Positions 8,666-17,470 of a stretch of DNA of 64,000 bases are shown in pieces. The stretch covers positions 31,378 to 95,377 of the forward strand of contig JBBQXS010000016.1 of NCBI GenBank assembly GCA_038209365.1. Direction: 5' to 3'. Within the stretch, counting starts at the first letter, position 1; each line of letters begins with the position of its first letter. The notes beneath the pieces were generated by a model. It did no database searches and was not told where the DNA came from. It worked only from the letters and a program-made list of their open reading frames with translations. This stretch comes from DASQHW01 sp038209365. GTDB taxonomy: Bacteria > Actinomycetota > Acidimicrobiia > IMCC26256 > PALSA-610. A program made the translations under genes and the position numbers.

Positions 8666-10621
8666 CTATACGTCGAGGAATCGTGCGTCCTTGGCGTTCT
8701 GCTGGATCCAGTGGCGCCGGGCGTCGACGTCGTCGCCCATCAGCACCGAGAGGATCTCGTCGGCGATCGCGGCGTGGTCGACGTCGAGTTGCACGAGGTG
8801 GCGCGTTGCGGGGTCCATACACGTCTCACGCAGCTCGGGAGGGTCCATCTCTCCGAGACCCTTGAAGCGCGCGAACGCGAGCTGGCGGTTCGGGTGCTCC
8901 TCGGTCAAGCGCAGGCGCGCCGCTTCGTCGGCGACGTACGTCTTCTGGCCGCCGACCTCGACCGAGTACAGCGGCGGCTGCGCGACGTACAGCCGGCGGG
9001 ACTCCACCAGCGGTGTCATGTGCCGGTAGAAGAACGTGATCAGCAGTGTGCGGATGTGACCGCCGTCGACGTCGGCGTCGGCGAGCACGATCACCTTGTT
9101 GTACCGCACCTTGGCCAGATCGAACTCGGGACCGATCCCACCGCCGATCGCCGCGATCAACGACTGGATCTCGCTGTTGGCGACGACCTTGTCCATCGAG
9201 GCCCGCTCGACGTTCAGGATCTTGCCGCGCAACGGCAGGATCGCCTGGTTCCTCGGGTCGCGGGCGTCGCGTGCCGAGCCACCCGCCGAGTCGCCCTCGA
9301 CGAGGAACAGCTCCGCTTCGTCGCGAGAGCGCGAGGCGCAATCGGCGAGCTTGTCGGGCATGCCGACACCGTCCAGCGCGGTCTTCCGCCGCGTCAGGTC
9401 ACGCGCCTGCTTGGCCGCGCTGCGCGCCCGCGCCGCGTTCGACGCTTTGCCGACGATCGCCTTCGCCGGGTTCGGGTGCTCCTCGAGCCATCGCACCATG
9501 TGCTCGTTCGTCGCCCGCTCGACCAGCGAGCGCATCTCGGTGTTGCCGAGCTTCGCCTTGGTCTGGCCCTCGAACTGCGGGTCGGCCAACCGCACCGACA
9601 CGATCGCGGTCAGGCCTTCGCGCACGTCGTCCCCCTGGAACGCCGTGTCCTTCGCCTTCACGAGATTGCGTGCCTTGGCATAGCGGTTCACGGCTTGCGT
9701 GAGCGCGCGCTTGAAGCCTTCGGCATGCATCCCGCCTTCAGTGGTGGAGATGCCGTTCGCGAACGAGTGCAGACCCTCGTGGTAGCCGTTGTTCCATTGC
9801 CACGCGACCTCGACCTCACCTTCACTCCCCTTGTCCGCGAAGTGACCGACGTCCTTGAAGAGCGGCTCCTTCGCCGCGTTCAAGTGCCGGACAAAGTCGA
9901 CGATCCCGCCGTCAAACTGGAAGGTCTGCGACTGCTTGTGTCCGGGCCGCTCGTCGACCAGCGCGATCGCCAGCCCGCGGTTGAGGAACGCCATCACTTG
10001 CAGGCGTTCCGCCACCGTCGCCCACCGGTACTCGGTCTCCTCGAAGACGTCGGGGTCGGGCCAGAACGTGACCGACGTCCCCGTGTGACCGCGTCTGGAT
10101 TGCGCGACGGACTTGAGCTTGCCCTGCGGCACGCCCGGCTTCACCGCGCCCCGACCCTGCTTCACGGCTGCGTACTCCTGGCGCCACGTCTTGCCGTCGC
10201 GGTCGACCTCGAGCACGACGCGGCTCGACAACGCGTTCACGACCGACACGCCCACGCCGTGGAGGCCGCCCGACACCTTGTAGCCCCCACCACCGAACTT
10301 GCCGCCCGCGTGCAACGTGGTCATGACCACCTCGGCTGCCGAGCGGCCCTTGTACTGCGGATGCTCGTCGACGGGGATGCCGCGCCCGTTGTCCGTCACG
10401 CGCACCGAGCCGTCGGCGCGCAACGTCACGTCGATCCGCGTGCAGTGGCCGGCCATCGCCTCGTCGACCGCGTTGTCGACGACCTCCCAGATCAGGTGGT
10501 GGAGACCGCTCGGTCCGGTCGAGCCGATGTACATGCCCGGCCGCTTGCGCACGGGATCGAGACCCTCGAGCACCTGGATGTGCTCGGCGGAATAGTCGCC
10601 GCCACCGCGGTTGCGAGCCAT
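8666..10621 (-). CDS. gyrB: Type IIA DNA topoisomerase subunit B (GyrB/ParE)
   Basis: A 651-residue ATPase subunit of a type IIA topoisomerase. The GHKL ATPase domain has E46/N50 in WEVVDNAVDE, TDNGRGIPVD and GGLHGVGVSVVNALS. The transducer domain is followed by a TOPRIM domain with VEGDSAGGSA, ILPLRGKILNVERA and DADVDGGHIRTL. The C-terminus ends in the GyrB-like pattern with FLDV. No gyrA/parC, recF or dnaA lies nearby, so this may be a second GyrB/ParE-type subunit rather than the housekeeping copy. Start: ATG 10621 is preferred over GTG 10627. The PAS-GGDEF gene ends 9 bases upstream on the same strand. Confidence 0.88.
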   Translation of the reverse strand: MARNRGGGDYSAEHIQVLEGLDPVRKRPGMYIGSTGPSGLHHLIWEVVDNAVDEAMAGHCTRIDVTLRADGSVRVTDNGRGIPVDEHPQYKGRSAAEVVMTTLHAGGKFGGGGYKVSGGLHGVGVSVVNALSSRVVLEVDRDGKTWRQEYAAVKQGRGAVKPGVPQGKLKSVAQSRRGHTGTSVTFWPDPDVFEETEYRWATVAERLQVMAFLNRGLAIALVDERPGHKQSQTFQFDGGIVDFVRHLNAAKEPLFKDVGHFADKGSEGEVEVAWQWNNGYHEGLHSFANGISTTEGGMHAEGFKRALTQAVNRYAKARNLVKAKDTAFQGDDVREGLTAIVSVRLADPQFEGQTKAKLGNTEMRSLVERATNEHMVRWLEEHPNPAKAIVGKASNAARARSAAKQARDLTRRKTALDGVGMPDKLADCASRSRDEAELFLVEGDSAGGSARDARDPRNQAILPLRGKILNVERASMDKVVANSEIQSLIAAIGGGIGPEFDLAKVRYNKVIVLADADVDGGHIRTLLITFFYRHMTPLVESRRLYVAQPPLYSVEVGGQKTYVADEAARLRLTEEHPNRQLAFARFKGLGEMDPPELRETCMDPATRHLVQLDVDHAAIADEILSVLMGDDVDARRHWIQQNAKDARFLDV

Positions 10622-10630
10622 GCACACACG

Positions 10631-12748
10631 CTAGGTGACGGCTGCGCCACCCTGGTGTCTTCCGCGCTGGCGACCGCGGAGGAAGTCCCGCACCTGCGCG
10701 GGTGGAATCGTCGGTCCGAACGCTGCACCCGAGCCGAATTCGCAACCGAGCTCGTGGAGGCGCGCGGCTTGGACACCGTTCTCGACGCCGTTGGCCGCGA
10801 CGACACGTCCCAGCGCACGCGCATACTTCACGATCGCGCCGAGCAATGCTGCGCTCACCTCGTCGTGCGTCGTCCGCAACGCGGCCACGAGCGGACCGGC
10901 GATCGTCAGTGTCGGCGTCGGCAACGTGCGCAGCTGTTCGAGTGACGACACCGCCGATCCGAAATCACGCAATGCGACACCCAGCCCCAGCTCGTTGAGC
11001 GCGACGACGACGCGAGATGCGGCATCGAAATCGTGCGCCACCGCAGACTCGGGAACGCCGATCCAACACAACGACGGCGAGACACGGCTGCGCGACAGCA
11101 TGTCGCGCACCAGCTGCGGGAACACCGGCGACAGCGCGCCGGTCGCGGTCAGCAGCACGCCGAGACCGGGTATCACCGGGCCCCAGGGCTCGCGCTCCCA
11201 CTCGGCGAGCTGGGCGAGCAGGGTTCGCACCATCGCCGTGTCCAGCGCACGGGAGAGACCTGCATCCTCGAGCACCTTGCCGATCGCTTCGGCGTCGTGA
11301 AGACCCGTCGTCTCCCAGTCGACCGCGCAATCGAATCCCACGATTTCGTGCGTCGCGAGGTCCGCGATCGGCGTGCACAGGATCGGAAGCCGCGGCTCTT
11401 CGAGCAGGCGGCCCGCGGTGCGTGCGATCCGCCGCCCTTGCGCGAGCTCCCGCCGCAGGTCTTCGTCGAAGAGCTCCACGCGACCTCGACCCAGCCGCTT
11501 GGCGCGATACGCAGCGACGTCGGCGTTCGAGAGGACCTGGTCCGCCGACAGCGGGTCGTCACCGCGTGCCGTCGCAATACCGATGCTTGCGCCGATCACC
11601 ACCTCGTGACCGTGAATGTCGTACGGCTCGCTCACACGTGCAAGAAGGCGGTCCGCGAGCATCGACGACTGCGTGACCGAGTCCATCGCGGGGCAGCAGA
11701 CGATGAACTCGTCTCCACCGAGCCGCACACACACGTCTCCTTCGCGGACCCCGCTGCGCAACCGTTGTGCGACCTGCACGAGCAGATCGTCGCCTGCCGC
11801 ATGCCCCAGCATGTCGTTCACGCGCTTGAAGCCGTCGAGATCCATGAAGAGCAACGCAACGCCACCCGCCCCGCGGCGCGTGCGTGCGAGCGCCGCGTTG
11901 AGCTCCTCGACCAGGAGCGCGCGGCTCCCGAGGCCCGTGAGGCGGTCGTGGGTCGCGTCGTACTCGAGGCGCTCCTCGAGCAGGTGCCGTTCGGTGACGT
12001 CCTCGAACGATCCGAGGAAGCCCGAGAGCGTGCCGTCCACACGCCGGAGCGCCGCCCACCGCGCGCTCACCCACCGCAATGCCCCCGTCGGCGTCGTCAG
12101 GCGCACCTGCGACGGCCGCGTCTCACCGCCGTCGGCCGCTCCTCGCATCTGGACACGCAACGACTCGACGTCGTCGGGATCGAGGGCGCGGCACCACCCG
12201 ACACCCAAGGCGTCCTCGGCGGGCACCTGCGTGAGCCGCTCGAACGCGGGGTTCACGAAGACGCATCTGTCGTCCACGTCGATCTCGCAGATGCCGATGG
12301 GGCTCTCGGTGACAAGCGTGCGCCAGCGCGCCTCGCGTTCGTACACCGTGTGGTCGATGACCCGCACGACGATGCCCTGCACGTCGGGATGACCGAGCAG
12401 GTTCCGGAACGCGAGCGTCTGGGAGTGCCAGCCGTCGAGATCGTTGCGCACCCGCGCCCGCGCCTCGATCTCCCGACCGGGCACGCTCCGGCACTCGACC
12501 AGGGCGTCCCCGAGCGCCGGATGATCGTCGGGATGCACCCAATCAGCCATGCGGGTCGTCAGGTCGCGGGCCCGGCTGAACCCGGCCCGCAAGCCGAGGT
12601 CGCCGAGCACGATGCGGGGCCGGAAGTCGGCGTCGAGGATCGCGACGGCGTCGGCGAGCGCACCCAGGACGTCCGGATCCCGGACGTCGAGTGGTGGAGT
12701 CTGCGTGCTGACCGCTCCGACCGCGGCGACGTCGGGCACCGGGGCCAT
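10631..12748 (-). CDS. PAS-GGDEF-(degenerate EAL) signalling protein, probable diguanylate cyclase
   Basis: A 705-residue protein without membrane segments. Two PAS-like regions (about residues 25-135 and 140-260) precede a GGDEF domain with an intact GGDEF at 344-348 and an RxxD inhibitory site (335-338) exactly five residues upstream, so c-di-GMP synthesis with product inhibition is likely. The C-terminal EAL domain has lost its signature: GFDCAV in place of GFEALL near 472, RDFG in place of DDFG, and a later catalytic Glu replaced. It therefore probably does not hydrolyse c-di-GMP and may bind nucleotide or act as a regulatory module. Confidence 0.87.
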   Translation of the reverse strand: MAPVPDVAAVGAVSTQTPPLDVRDPDVLGALADAVAILDADFRPRIVLGDLGLRAGFSRARDLTTRMADWVHPDDHPALGDALVECRSVPGREIEARARVRNDLDGWHSQTLAFRNLLGHPDVQGIVVRVIDHTVYEREARWRTLVTESPIGICEIDVDDRCVFVNPAFERLTQVPAEDALGVGWCRALDPDDVESLRVQMRGAADGGETRPSQVRLTTPTGALRWVSARWAALRRVDGTLSGFLGSFEDVTERHLLEERLEYDATHDRLTGLGSRALLVEELNAALARTRRGAGGVALLFMDLDGFKRVNDMLGHAAGDDLLVQVAQRLRSGVREGDVCVRLGGDEFIVCCPAMDSVTQSSMLADRLLARVSEPYDIHGHEVVIGASIGIATARGDDPLSADQVLSNADVAAYRAKRLGRGRVELFDEDLRRELAQGRRIARTAGRLLEEPRLPILCTPIADLATHEIVGFDCAVDWETTGLHDAEAIGKVLEDAGLSRALDTAMVRTLLAQLAEWEREPWGPVIPGLGVLLTATGALSPVFPQLVRDMLSRSRVSPSLCWIGVPESAVAHDFDAASRVVVALNELGLGVALRDFGSAVSSLEQLRTLPTPTLTIAGPLVAALRTTHDEVSAALLGAIVKYARALGRVVAANGVENGVQAARLHELGCEFGSGAAFGPTIPPAQVRDFLRGRQRGRHQGGAAVT

Positions 12749-12795
12749 CCCACTTCATCGGCACCGCATCCGCCGCCCCTTATAGCGTGCTTCGC

Positions 12796-13251
12796 ATGAC
12801 GACGACGTTTGCCTCCCCCAAGGACCTGCTCGACGCGACCGGCACCCAGCTCGGTCCGACCGACTGGATCACGATCACCCAGGACCAGATCAACAAGTTC
12901 GCCGACGCCACGCTGGACAATCAGTGGATCCACGTCGACGCCGAGCGCGCCAAGGCCGGACCCTTCGGGGCGCCGATCGCCCACGGCTACCTGACGATGT
13001 CGCTCGCGTCGCACTTCCTCGGCGAGCTGGTGCGCGTCGGGGGGATCTCGATGGGCATCAACTACGGCGCCGAGAAGGTTCGCTTCCCGTCTCCGGTACC
13101 TGTCGGCTCCCGTCTTCGGGGCCGGGGCGAGCTGCTCGATGCCAAGGAAGTGCCGGGCGGGGTCCAGGCGACGACCCGCATCACGATCGAGCGCGAGGGC
13201 AGCGAGAAGCCCGCCGCGGTCGTCGAGGCCGTCTCCCGCTACCTCACATGA
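12796..13251 (+). CDS. MaoC-type (R)-specific enoyl-CoA hydratase (HtdZ-like)
   Basis: A 151-residue single-hotdog hydratase. It has the hydratase-2 motif in ADATLDNQWIHVD with the catalytic Asp/His pair, followed by GPFGAPIAHGYLTMS. The overall pattern matches the Rv0130/HtdZ group, which hydrates trans-2-enoyl-CoA to the (R)-3-hydroxyacyl-CoA. The ATG at 12796 is preferred to the GTG at 12787. It is divergent from the GGDEF gene, and the SDR starts 13 bases downstream, so the two are probably co-transcribed and may carry out successive steps of acyl-CoA metabolism. Confidence 0.85.
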   Translation: MTTTFASPKDLLDATGTQLGPTDWITITQDQINKFADATLDNQWIHVDAERAKAGPFGAPIAHGYLTMSLASHFLGELVRVGGISMGINYGAEKVRFPSPVPVGSRLRGRGELLDAKEVPGGVQATTRITIEREGSEKPAAVVEAVSRYLT

Positions 13252-13264
13252 GCGGGTTGAAGAC

Positions 13265-14056
13265 GTGAGCGCGCTGGACGCGTTCCGGCTCGACGGCAAG
13301 GTCGCGATCGTCACCGGCGCCGGGCGCGGCATCGGCGCGTCGATCGCCCGCACGTTCGCGGACGCGGGTGGGAACGTCGCGCTCGCCGCGCGCACGAAGG
13401 AGCAGCTCGACGAGGTCGCAAGCGACATCCGGGCCGCGGGCCGCGACGCGTTGGTCATTCCGTGCGACGTGAACGACAACGACGCCGCGGAACGCATTGT
13501 CGCGCAGACGGTCGCGGATCTCGGTCGGATCGACGTGCTCGTCAACAACGCGGGCGGCTCGATGCCAAAAGCATTTCTCGACACCAGTGCCGGTGCATTC
13601 GAACGCGCCTTCCACTTCAACGTCACGACCGCGTTCGTCCTCAGCAAGGAGGCGACGCCTCATCTGCTGGCGTCGGGCGCGGGGGCGATCGTCAACATCT
13701 CGTCGGCCATGGGTCGCCTGCGCGACCGCGGCTTTGTCGCGTACGGAACCGCGAAGGCCGCCCTCGCGCACATGACACGCCTCCTGGCGGCCGACCTCGC
13801 CCCCAAGGTGCGCGTCAACGGGATCGCGGTGGGCTCGGTCGCGACCAGCGCGCTCGAGATCGTCCTCGGCAACCCCGAGATCCACGACGAGATGGTTCGC
13901 CGGACGCCGCTCAAGCGGCTGGGCCGGCCCGAGGACATCGCGCTCTGCGCCCTCTATCTCGCCTCCGATGCCGGCAGCTTCGTCACCGGCAAGCTCTTCG
14001 AGGTCGACGGCGGTATCGAGGACGCGAACCTGGATCTCGGCCTCCCGGATCTGTAG
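13265..14056 (+). CDS. Short-chain dehydrogenase/reductase
   Basis: A 263-residue classical SDR with the NAD(P)-binding TGAGRGIG, NNAGG, catalytic Ser in NISSAMG and YGTAK (Tyr/Lys). The C-terminal GKLFEVDGG segment is typical of FabG-like oxidoreductases. It starts at GTG 13265, 13 bases after the MaoC hydratase, suggesting a hydroxyacyl or oxoacyl thioester or a similar alcohol as substrate; the sequence does not fix this. The gene ends in a short hairpin before the convergent DUF952 gene. Confidence 0.85.
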   Translation: MSALDAFRLDGKVAIVTGAGRGIGASIARTFADAGGNVALAARTKEQLDEVASDIRAAGRDALVIPCDVNDNDAAERIVAQTVADLGRIDVLVNNAGGSMPKAFLDTSAGAFERAFHFNVTTAFVLSKEATPHLLASGAGAIVNISSAMGRLRDRGFVAYGTAKAALAHMTRLLAADLAPKVRVNGIAVGSVATSALEIVLGNPEIHDEMVRRTPLKRLGRPEDIALCALYLASDAGSFVTGKLFEVDGGIEDANLDLGLPDL

Positions 14057-14077
14057 GAGCGCCCCCATCGTCGCTCC
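14056..14077. terminator. Short hairpin between convergent genes
   Basis: A 6-bp stem (GGAGCG at 14056-14061 pairing with CGCTCC at 14072-14077) with a 10-base loop, directly after the SDR stop and before the convergent DUF952 stop. There is no U-run, so this is only a weak terminator candidate. Confidence 0.3.
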
Positions 14078-14097
14078 GACGGTGAGTCGCGACCCGG

Positions 14098-14460
14098 TCA
14101 GCCGTCGAGCAGATGGCGGATGCCCTCGGGCAGGGCGAAGCCGTCGTCACCCCGGGTCCACGGCACGGCCGCGAGCACGGCGCCGGTGTCGATGGGGCCG
14201 TAGACGTGGGGAAAGTCCCCGGCGAACTCGTCGGCCGAGGGTTCCCATCGCAGCTCGCTGCGGAGCAGGCCCGGGTCGATGCACAGCAAGACGAGATCGG
14301 GCACGTCCCGGTAGAACCAGTCCGCGACGTGGGTCACCTGGGTGGGCAGCGAGCAATGGATGAACCCTTCGCGGTCGAGGCTCGGCGCCCGGTACTCGCC
14401 GGTGGCTCGCGCGTGGTCCCATTCGGGCGCGGTCGTGATGTGCAGGATCAGTCGCGTCAC
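14098..14460 (-). CDS. DUF952 family protein
   Basis: A 120-residue protein with the DUF952 hallmarks: an N-terminal LILHITTAPEWDHA, GFIHCSLPTQV and a C-terminal HVYGPIDTGAV. DUF952 proteins are small, widespread in actinomycetes and without an assigned reaction. The GTG at 14460 is preferred because family members begin just before the first beta strand; an ATG at 14478 would add six residues. It stands alone, convergent with the SDR. Confidence 0.75.
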   Translation of the reverse strand: MTRLILHITTAPEWDHARATGEYRAPSLDREGFIHCSLPTQVTHVADWFYRDVPDLVLLCIDPGLLRSELRWEPSADEFAGDFPHVYGPIDTGAVLAAVPWTRGDDGFALPEGIRHLLDG

Positions 14461-14530
14461 AGCGGCCCAGCATGACACGATGACGGAGTGGAACCGAAGG
14501 TCCGCTACGGCGCAGCGACGAGTGGCAGAT

Positions 14531-15709
14531 CTACGAGGCGCGCGGCTGAGAGAGCGCGAGCCCGTTCTCTCGCATGACGAGCCGCACTTCCTCCTCGGAG
14601 AAGCCGGGAAGATCGTCCACGAACGACTTGGGATCCGCGAGTCCTTCGGCGTGCGGGTAGTCGGAGCCGAAGATCATGCGTTGCGCGCCCAGCTCGTCGC
14701 GTAGCTCGGGGAGGTCGTCCTCGTAGTACGGCGACACCCACATCTGCGCGCGCACCTGCTCCACCGGGTCGACGCGGTCGTACGCGGCCGGGAGCTGACC
14801 GTAAGACTTCTTCAACGCCTTCAGGAGCTGCGGCACCCAGTCCGAGCCGCTCTCGATCGTCGCGACACGCAGGTTCGGGTGACGGCGTAGCACGCCGTGA
14901 CACACGAGCGCGGCGATCGTGTCGTAGATCGGCCGGTGGCCCGAGGTGACGCTGCGGAAAGGATCGTTGCGGAAGGCCTGGAAATCGCCGCCGCCACCCC
15001 ACTCGTCCGCGTAGCGGTTGTAGCCCGCGTCACCAGAGTGATACGCGGCCACGATGCCGGCTTCGGCGATGCGCGCCCACACGCCGTCGTAGACGGGATC
15101 GCCGGGCGTGCGGGAAAAGCCCGGACCGCGCACGGGGCCGGCGCGCAGCACAATGACGTGTGCGCCGTTTGCGAGGGCGTACTCCACCTCTTGCTCGGCA
15201 CGCTTCGGATCCTGCAACGCGATGTACGGCGCGGCGTAGATCCGATCGTCGTAATTGAACGTCCAGTCGTCGAGCATCCACTCGTTGAACGCGTGGAACA
15301 CGTCATGCACCGCTTCGGGGTCGTGCAGCAACGCTTCTTCGACGCCGACACCGAGCGTCGGAAAAAGGAAACAGCCCAGCAGTCCTTGGGTGTCCATCAG
15401 CTTCACGCGCGCCTCGGGATCACGGTACGCCGGATTGATCGGCTCGAGCTCACCGAACGCCTCGCGGATGTCGTCACCGGCGCTCTTCCCACGGAAGTAC
15501 TCGTCGAGGCAGCCCGGACGCGCGACCGGGTCGAAGGTGGGGTTCGGGATGAACCGGAACAGCTTGTTGTCGACGATCATTCGCTGTTTGCCGTCGACGT
15601 TCGCCCATTGCACCAGCTTCGACCGGTGCGGCGGAAGATGACGGATGAAGGCGTCGGTCGCCTCGTAGTAGTGGTTGTCAGCGTCGAAGACGTCGAAGTC
15701 GATCTTCAT
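14531..15709 (-). CDS. Amidohydrolase-2 family metal-dependent hydrolase or decarboxylase
   Basis: A 392-residue TIM-barrel protein of the Amidohydro_2 group. Recognisable metal-site segments are FDADNHYYE at the N-terminus, AYHSGDAGY, ESGSDWVPQ and IFGSDYPHAEG near the C-terminus. Relatives in actinomycete catabolic clusters hydrolyse or decarboxylate aromatic or lipid-like acids, but no substrate can be read here. A GGGAG ribosome-binding site precedes ATG 15709. A perfect palindrome lies 46-66 bases upstream (15755-15775) and is a likely operator. Confidence 0.82.
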   Translation of the reverse strand: MKIDFDVFDADNHYYEATDAFIRHLPPHRSKLVQWANVDGKQRMIVDNKLFRFIPNPTFDPVARPGCLDEYFRGKSAGDDIREAFGELEPINPAYRDPEARVKLMDTQGLLGCFLFPTLGVGVEEALLHDPEAVHDVFHAFNEWMLDDWTFNYDDRIYAAPYIALQDPKRAEQEVEYALANGAHVIVLRAGPVRGPGFSRTPGDPVYDGVWARIAEAGIVAAYHSGDAGYNRYADEWGGGGDFQAFRNDPFRSVTSGHRPIYDTIAALVCHGVLRRHPNLRVATIESGSDWVPQLLKALKKSYGQLPAAYDRVDPVEQVRAQMWVSPYYEDDLPELRDELGAQRMIFGSDYPHAEGLADPKSFVDDLPGFSEEEVRLVMRENGLALSQPRAS

Positions 15710-15754
15710 GATGGCTCCCTCGCTCCGCTACTTCCGCAGGGCGACATGCTCCCG

Positions 15755-15775
15755 AAATAGAACGGCATTCTATTT
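15755..15775. promoter_or_regulatory. Perfect palindrome, probable repressor operator of the amidohydrolase gene
   Basis: An 8-base arm AAATAGAA, a 5-base spacer CGGCA and the complementary arm TTCTATTT, in an AT-rich island of an otherwise GC-rich sequence. It sits just upstream of the amidohydrolase and touches the last base of the acyl-CoA ligase stop. The TAGAAC...TTCTA core resembles operators of TetR-type regulators of lipid catabolism such as KstR. Size and place fit an operator better than a terminator. The regulator is not encoded next to it. Confidence 0.5.
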
Positions 15776-17193
15776 TATCCCCGGACCCGCTCGGCCCGCA
15801 ATGCCGACCTCCGGAGCTTGCCGGCGTCGTCGCGGAGGGGCTCGGTCGTGAACTCGAACGTCCGGGGGACCTTGTAGCGGACGAGCCGCTCGGCAAGGTG
15901 GTTGCGCAGCTCGTCCACGTCGATCTTGCTGCCGTCGTCGGTTTGCAGAATCGCGTGCACACGGCTGCCGAGGTCGTCGTCGGGCATGCCGATCACGGCG
16001 CTCGAACGCACGCGCGGATGCTCGTCGAGCGCGGCCTCCACCTCGGCGGGATAGATGTTCGCGCCGCCAGTGAGGATCATGTCGGTCTGACGGTCGCTCA
16101 AGTAGAGGTAGCCGTCGGCGTCGATCATGCCCATGTCACCGAGTGACTCCCACCCACCCTCGATGCGACGCGCCTGCGCGCCGACATACCGGTAGGTGTG
16201 CACGCTTTCGTCTGCCGAGGGTCGCATGTACACCTCGCCGACCTCGCCCGGCGCGGCGTCGTCGCCTCCCGCGCTCACGATCTTGAACTGCTCGGGATTG
16301 ACCTTCCCGACGGAACCTCGGTGCTCGAGCCACTCTGCACCGTTGATGATCGTCGCGGCCTGTGCCTCTGTTCCCGCGTACAGCTCCCAGATCGTCTCGG
16401 CCCCGAGCCAGTTGATCCATTCCTCTTTCAACCACGGTGGGCACGGCGCCGCGAGATGCCACACGACTTTCAACGACGAGACGTCGTAGCGGTCGCGCAC
16501 CTCGCGCGGCAGCTTCGAGATTCGCGCCATCATCGTCGGCACGACGTAGATCGAGTCGGGTCGGTAGCGGTCGATGAGCGCAAGCGTCTTCTCGGCGTCG
16601 AACTTTCCACCGAGCACGACATGGTTCCCCGCGAGCAGCGCGGTCACGGTCCACATGAACGGGCCGTTGTGGTACAGCGGGCCCGGCATCAGATGCGTGC
16701 CGTCGATCTGCATCAACAGCAGCGGCGGAAGGTCGGGGTCGATCTCGCCGGCCTGGTTGGCCTCGATGAGCTTCGGGCGCCCCGTCGAACCACCGGACGT
16801 CATCGCCTTCCACGGGTTCGAACGCGCGTCCGGCAGGGATCCGTCGTCGAAGCGGTCGACGGCGAGCGGTTCGTGCAACACGACGCGCGGCTGTGCAAGC
16901 TCGATGATCGCGTCGAGCTCTCGCGTGGGCAATCGGGCCGACACGGGTTGCGGCGTTGCGCCGATCTTCCAGCAGGCGACGGCCGTCGCGACGAACTCGA
17001 CAGAGTTCGGAAGCGCGATCGTGACCCGATCACCTTGCAGAACGCCGTCGTGTTGCAACGCGCGCGCCGCGCGATTTGCCAGCTGTTCGAGCTCGATCCG
17101 CGTCACCGTACGGTGCTCATCCGTGATTGCGGGGCGGTCCGGATCGACAACCGCGTGGTCGCGGAGCCGCTGCGCGTAGGAGATCAGTGCCAC
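15775..17193 (-). CDS. AMP-forming acyl-CoA synthetase (FadD-like)
   Basis: A 472-residue ANL-superfamily ligase that would activate a carboxylic acid with ATP to its CoA thioester. It has the P-loop SGGSTGRPK, a YAGTEAQ A5-type motif, the GDMGMIDADGYLYLSDR hinge region and the C-terminal catalytic lysine in DDAGKLRRSALR. It is slightly short for the family but complete. The GTG at 17193 is chosen by homology. It overlaps the upstream zinc-protein gene by 10 bases. Substrate is unknown; the setting with SDR, P450 and amidohydrolase suggests a lipid or cyclic acid. Confidence 0.86.
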   Translation of the reverse strand: MALISYAQRLRDHAVVDPDRPAITDEHRTVTRIELEQLANRAARALQHDGVLQGDRVTIALPNSVEFVATAVACWKIGATPQPVSARLPTRELDAIIELAQPRVVLHEPLAVDRFDDGSLPDARSNPWKAMTSGGSTGRPKLIEANQAGEIDPDLPPLLLMQIDGTHLMPGPLYHNGPFMWTVTALLAGNHVVLGGKFDAEKTLALIDRYRPDSIYVVPTMMARISKLPREVRDRYDVSSLKVVWHLAAPCPPWLKEEWINWLGAETIWELYAGTEAQAATIINGAEWLEHRGSVGKVNPEQFKIVSAGGDDAAPGEVGEVYMRPSADESVHTYRYVGAQARRIEGGWESLGDMGMIDADGYLYLSDRQTDMILTGGANIYPAEVEAALDEHPRVRSSAVIGMPDDDLGSRVHAILQTDDGSKIDVDELRNHLAERLVRYKVPRTFEFTTEPLRDDAGKLRRSALRAERVRG

Positions 17194-17384
17194 AACGGGG
17201 ATTCTGGCGCAGCTGCGCAGCGGCGGACAGCCGCCTTCAACCAGCGGAGCATCTCGAGCTCTTCGACGCAGGCGCCGCACCGGTCGAGGTGGGCCGCAAT
17301 CGCAAGCATCGTCCACGCGTCGCATTCGACGTCGACGTAGCACTGGATGACGGCGAGCACGTCATGACACGAGGTCTCATCCAT
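17184..17384 (-). CDS. Small zinc-binding anti-sigma-like protein (RsrA/zf-HC2 type)
   Basis: A 66-residue protein resembling mycothiol-system anti-sigma factors. It begins MDETSCHDVLAVIQCYVD and carries the AHLDRCGAC motif (HxxxCxxC) that binds zinc in RsrA and ChrR-type proteins, followed by EELEMLRWLKAAV and a late cysteine. In that family zinc loss on thiol oxidation frees a bound sigma factor. No sigma-factor gene is adjacent; instead it overlaps the acyl-CoA ligase by 10 bases. It may regulate a distant sigma factor or be a repurposed redox-sensing zinc module. Confidence 0.65.
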   Translation of the reverse strand: MDETSCHDVLAVIQCYVDVECDAWTMLAIAAHLDRCGACVEELEMLRWLKAAVRRCAAAPESPLWH

Positions 17385-17470
17385 GCCGCGAGAACGGCTC
17401 CGTCTCGACCACGTGGAGGGGAAACGACCGAAGCTGCGGCTGCATTCCCGGTGTCGTAAGGTCGGCCGCC

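Noticed and set aside
8441..10945. An 834-codon plus-strand frame across the gyrB-like gene
   Set aside because: It is the antisense shadow of a gene with full GyrB motifs; composition is Arg/His-rich and no domain is visible.
11033..12799. A 588-codon frame opposite the GGDEF gene
   Set aside because: Antisense shadow in GC-rich DNA; the sense strand encodes intact PAS and GGDEF domains.
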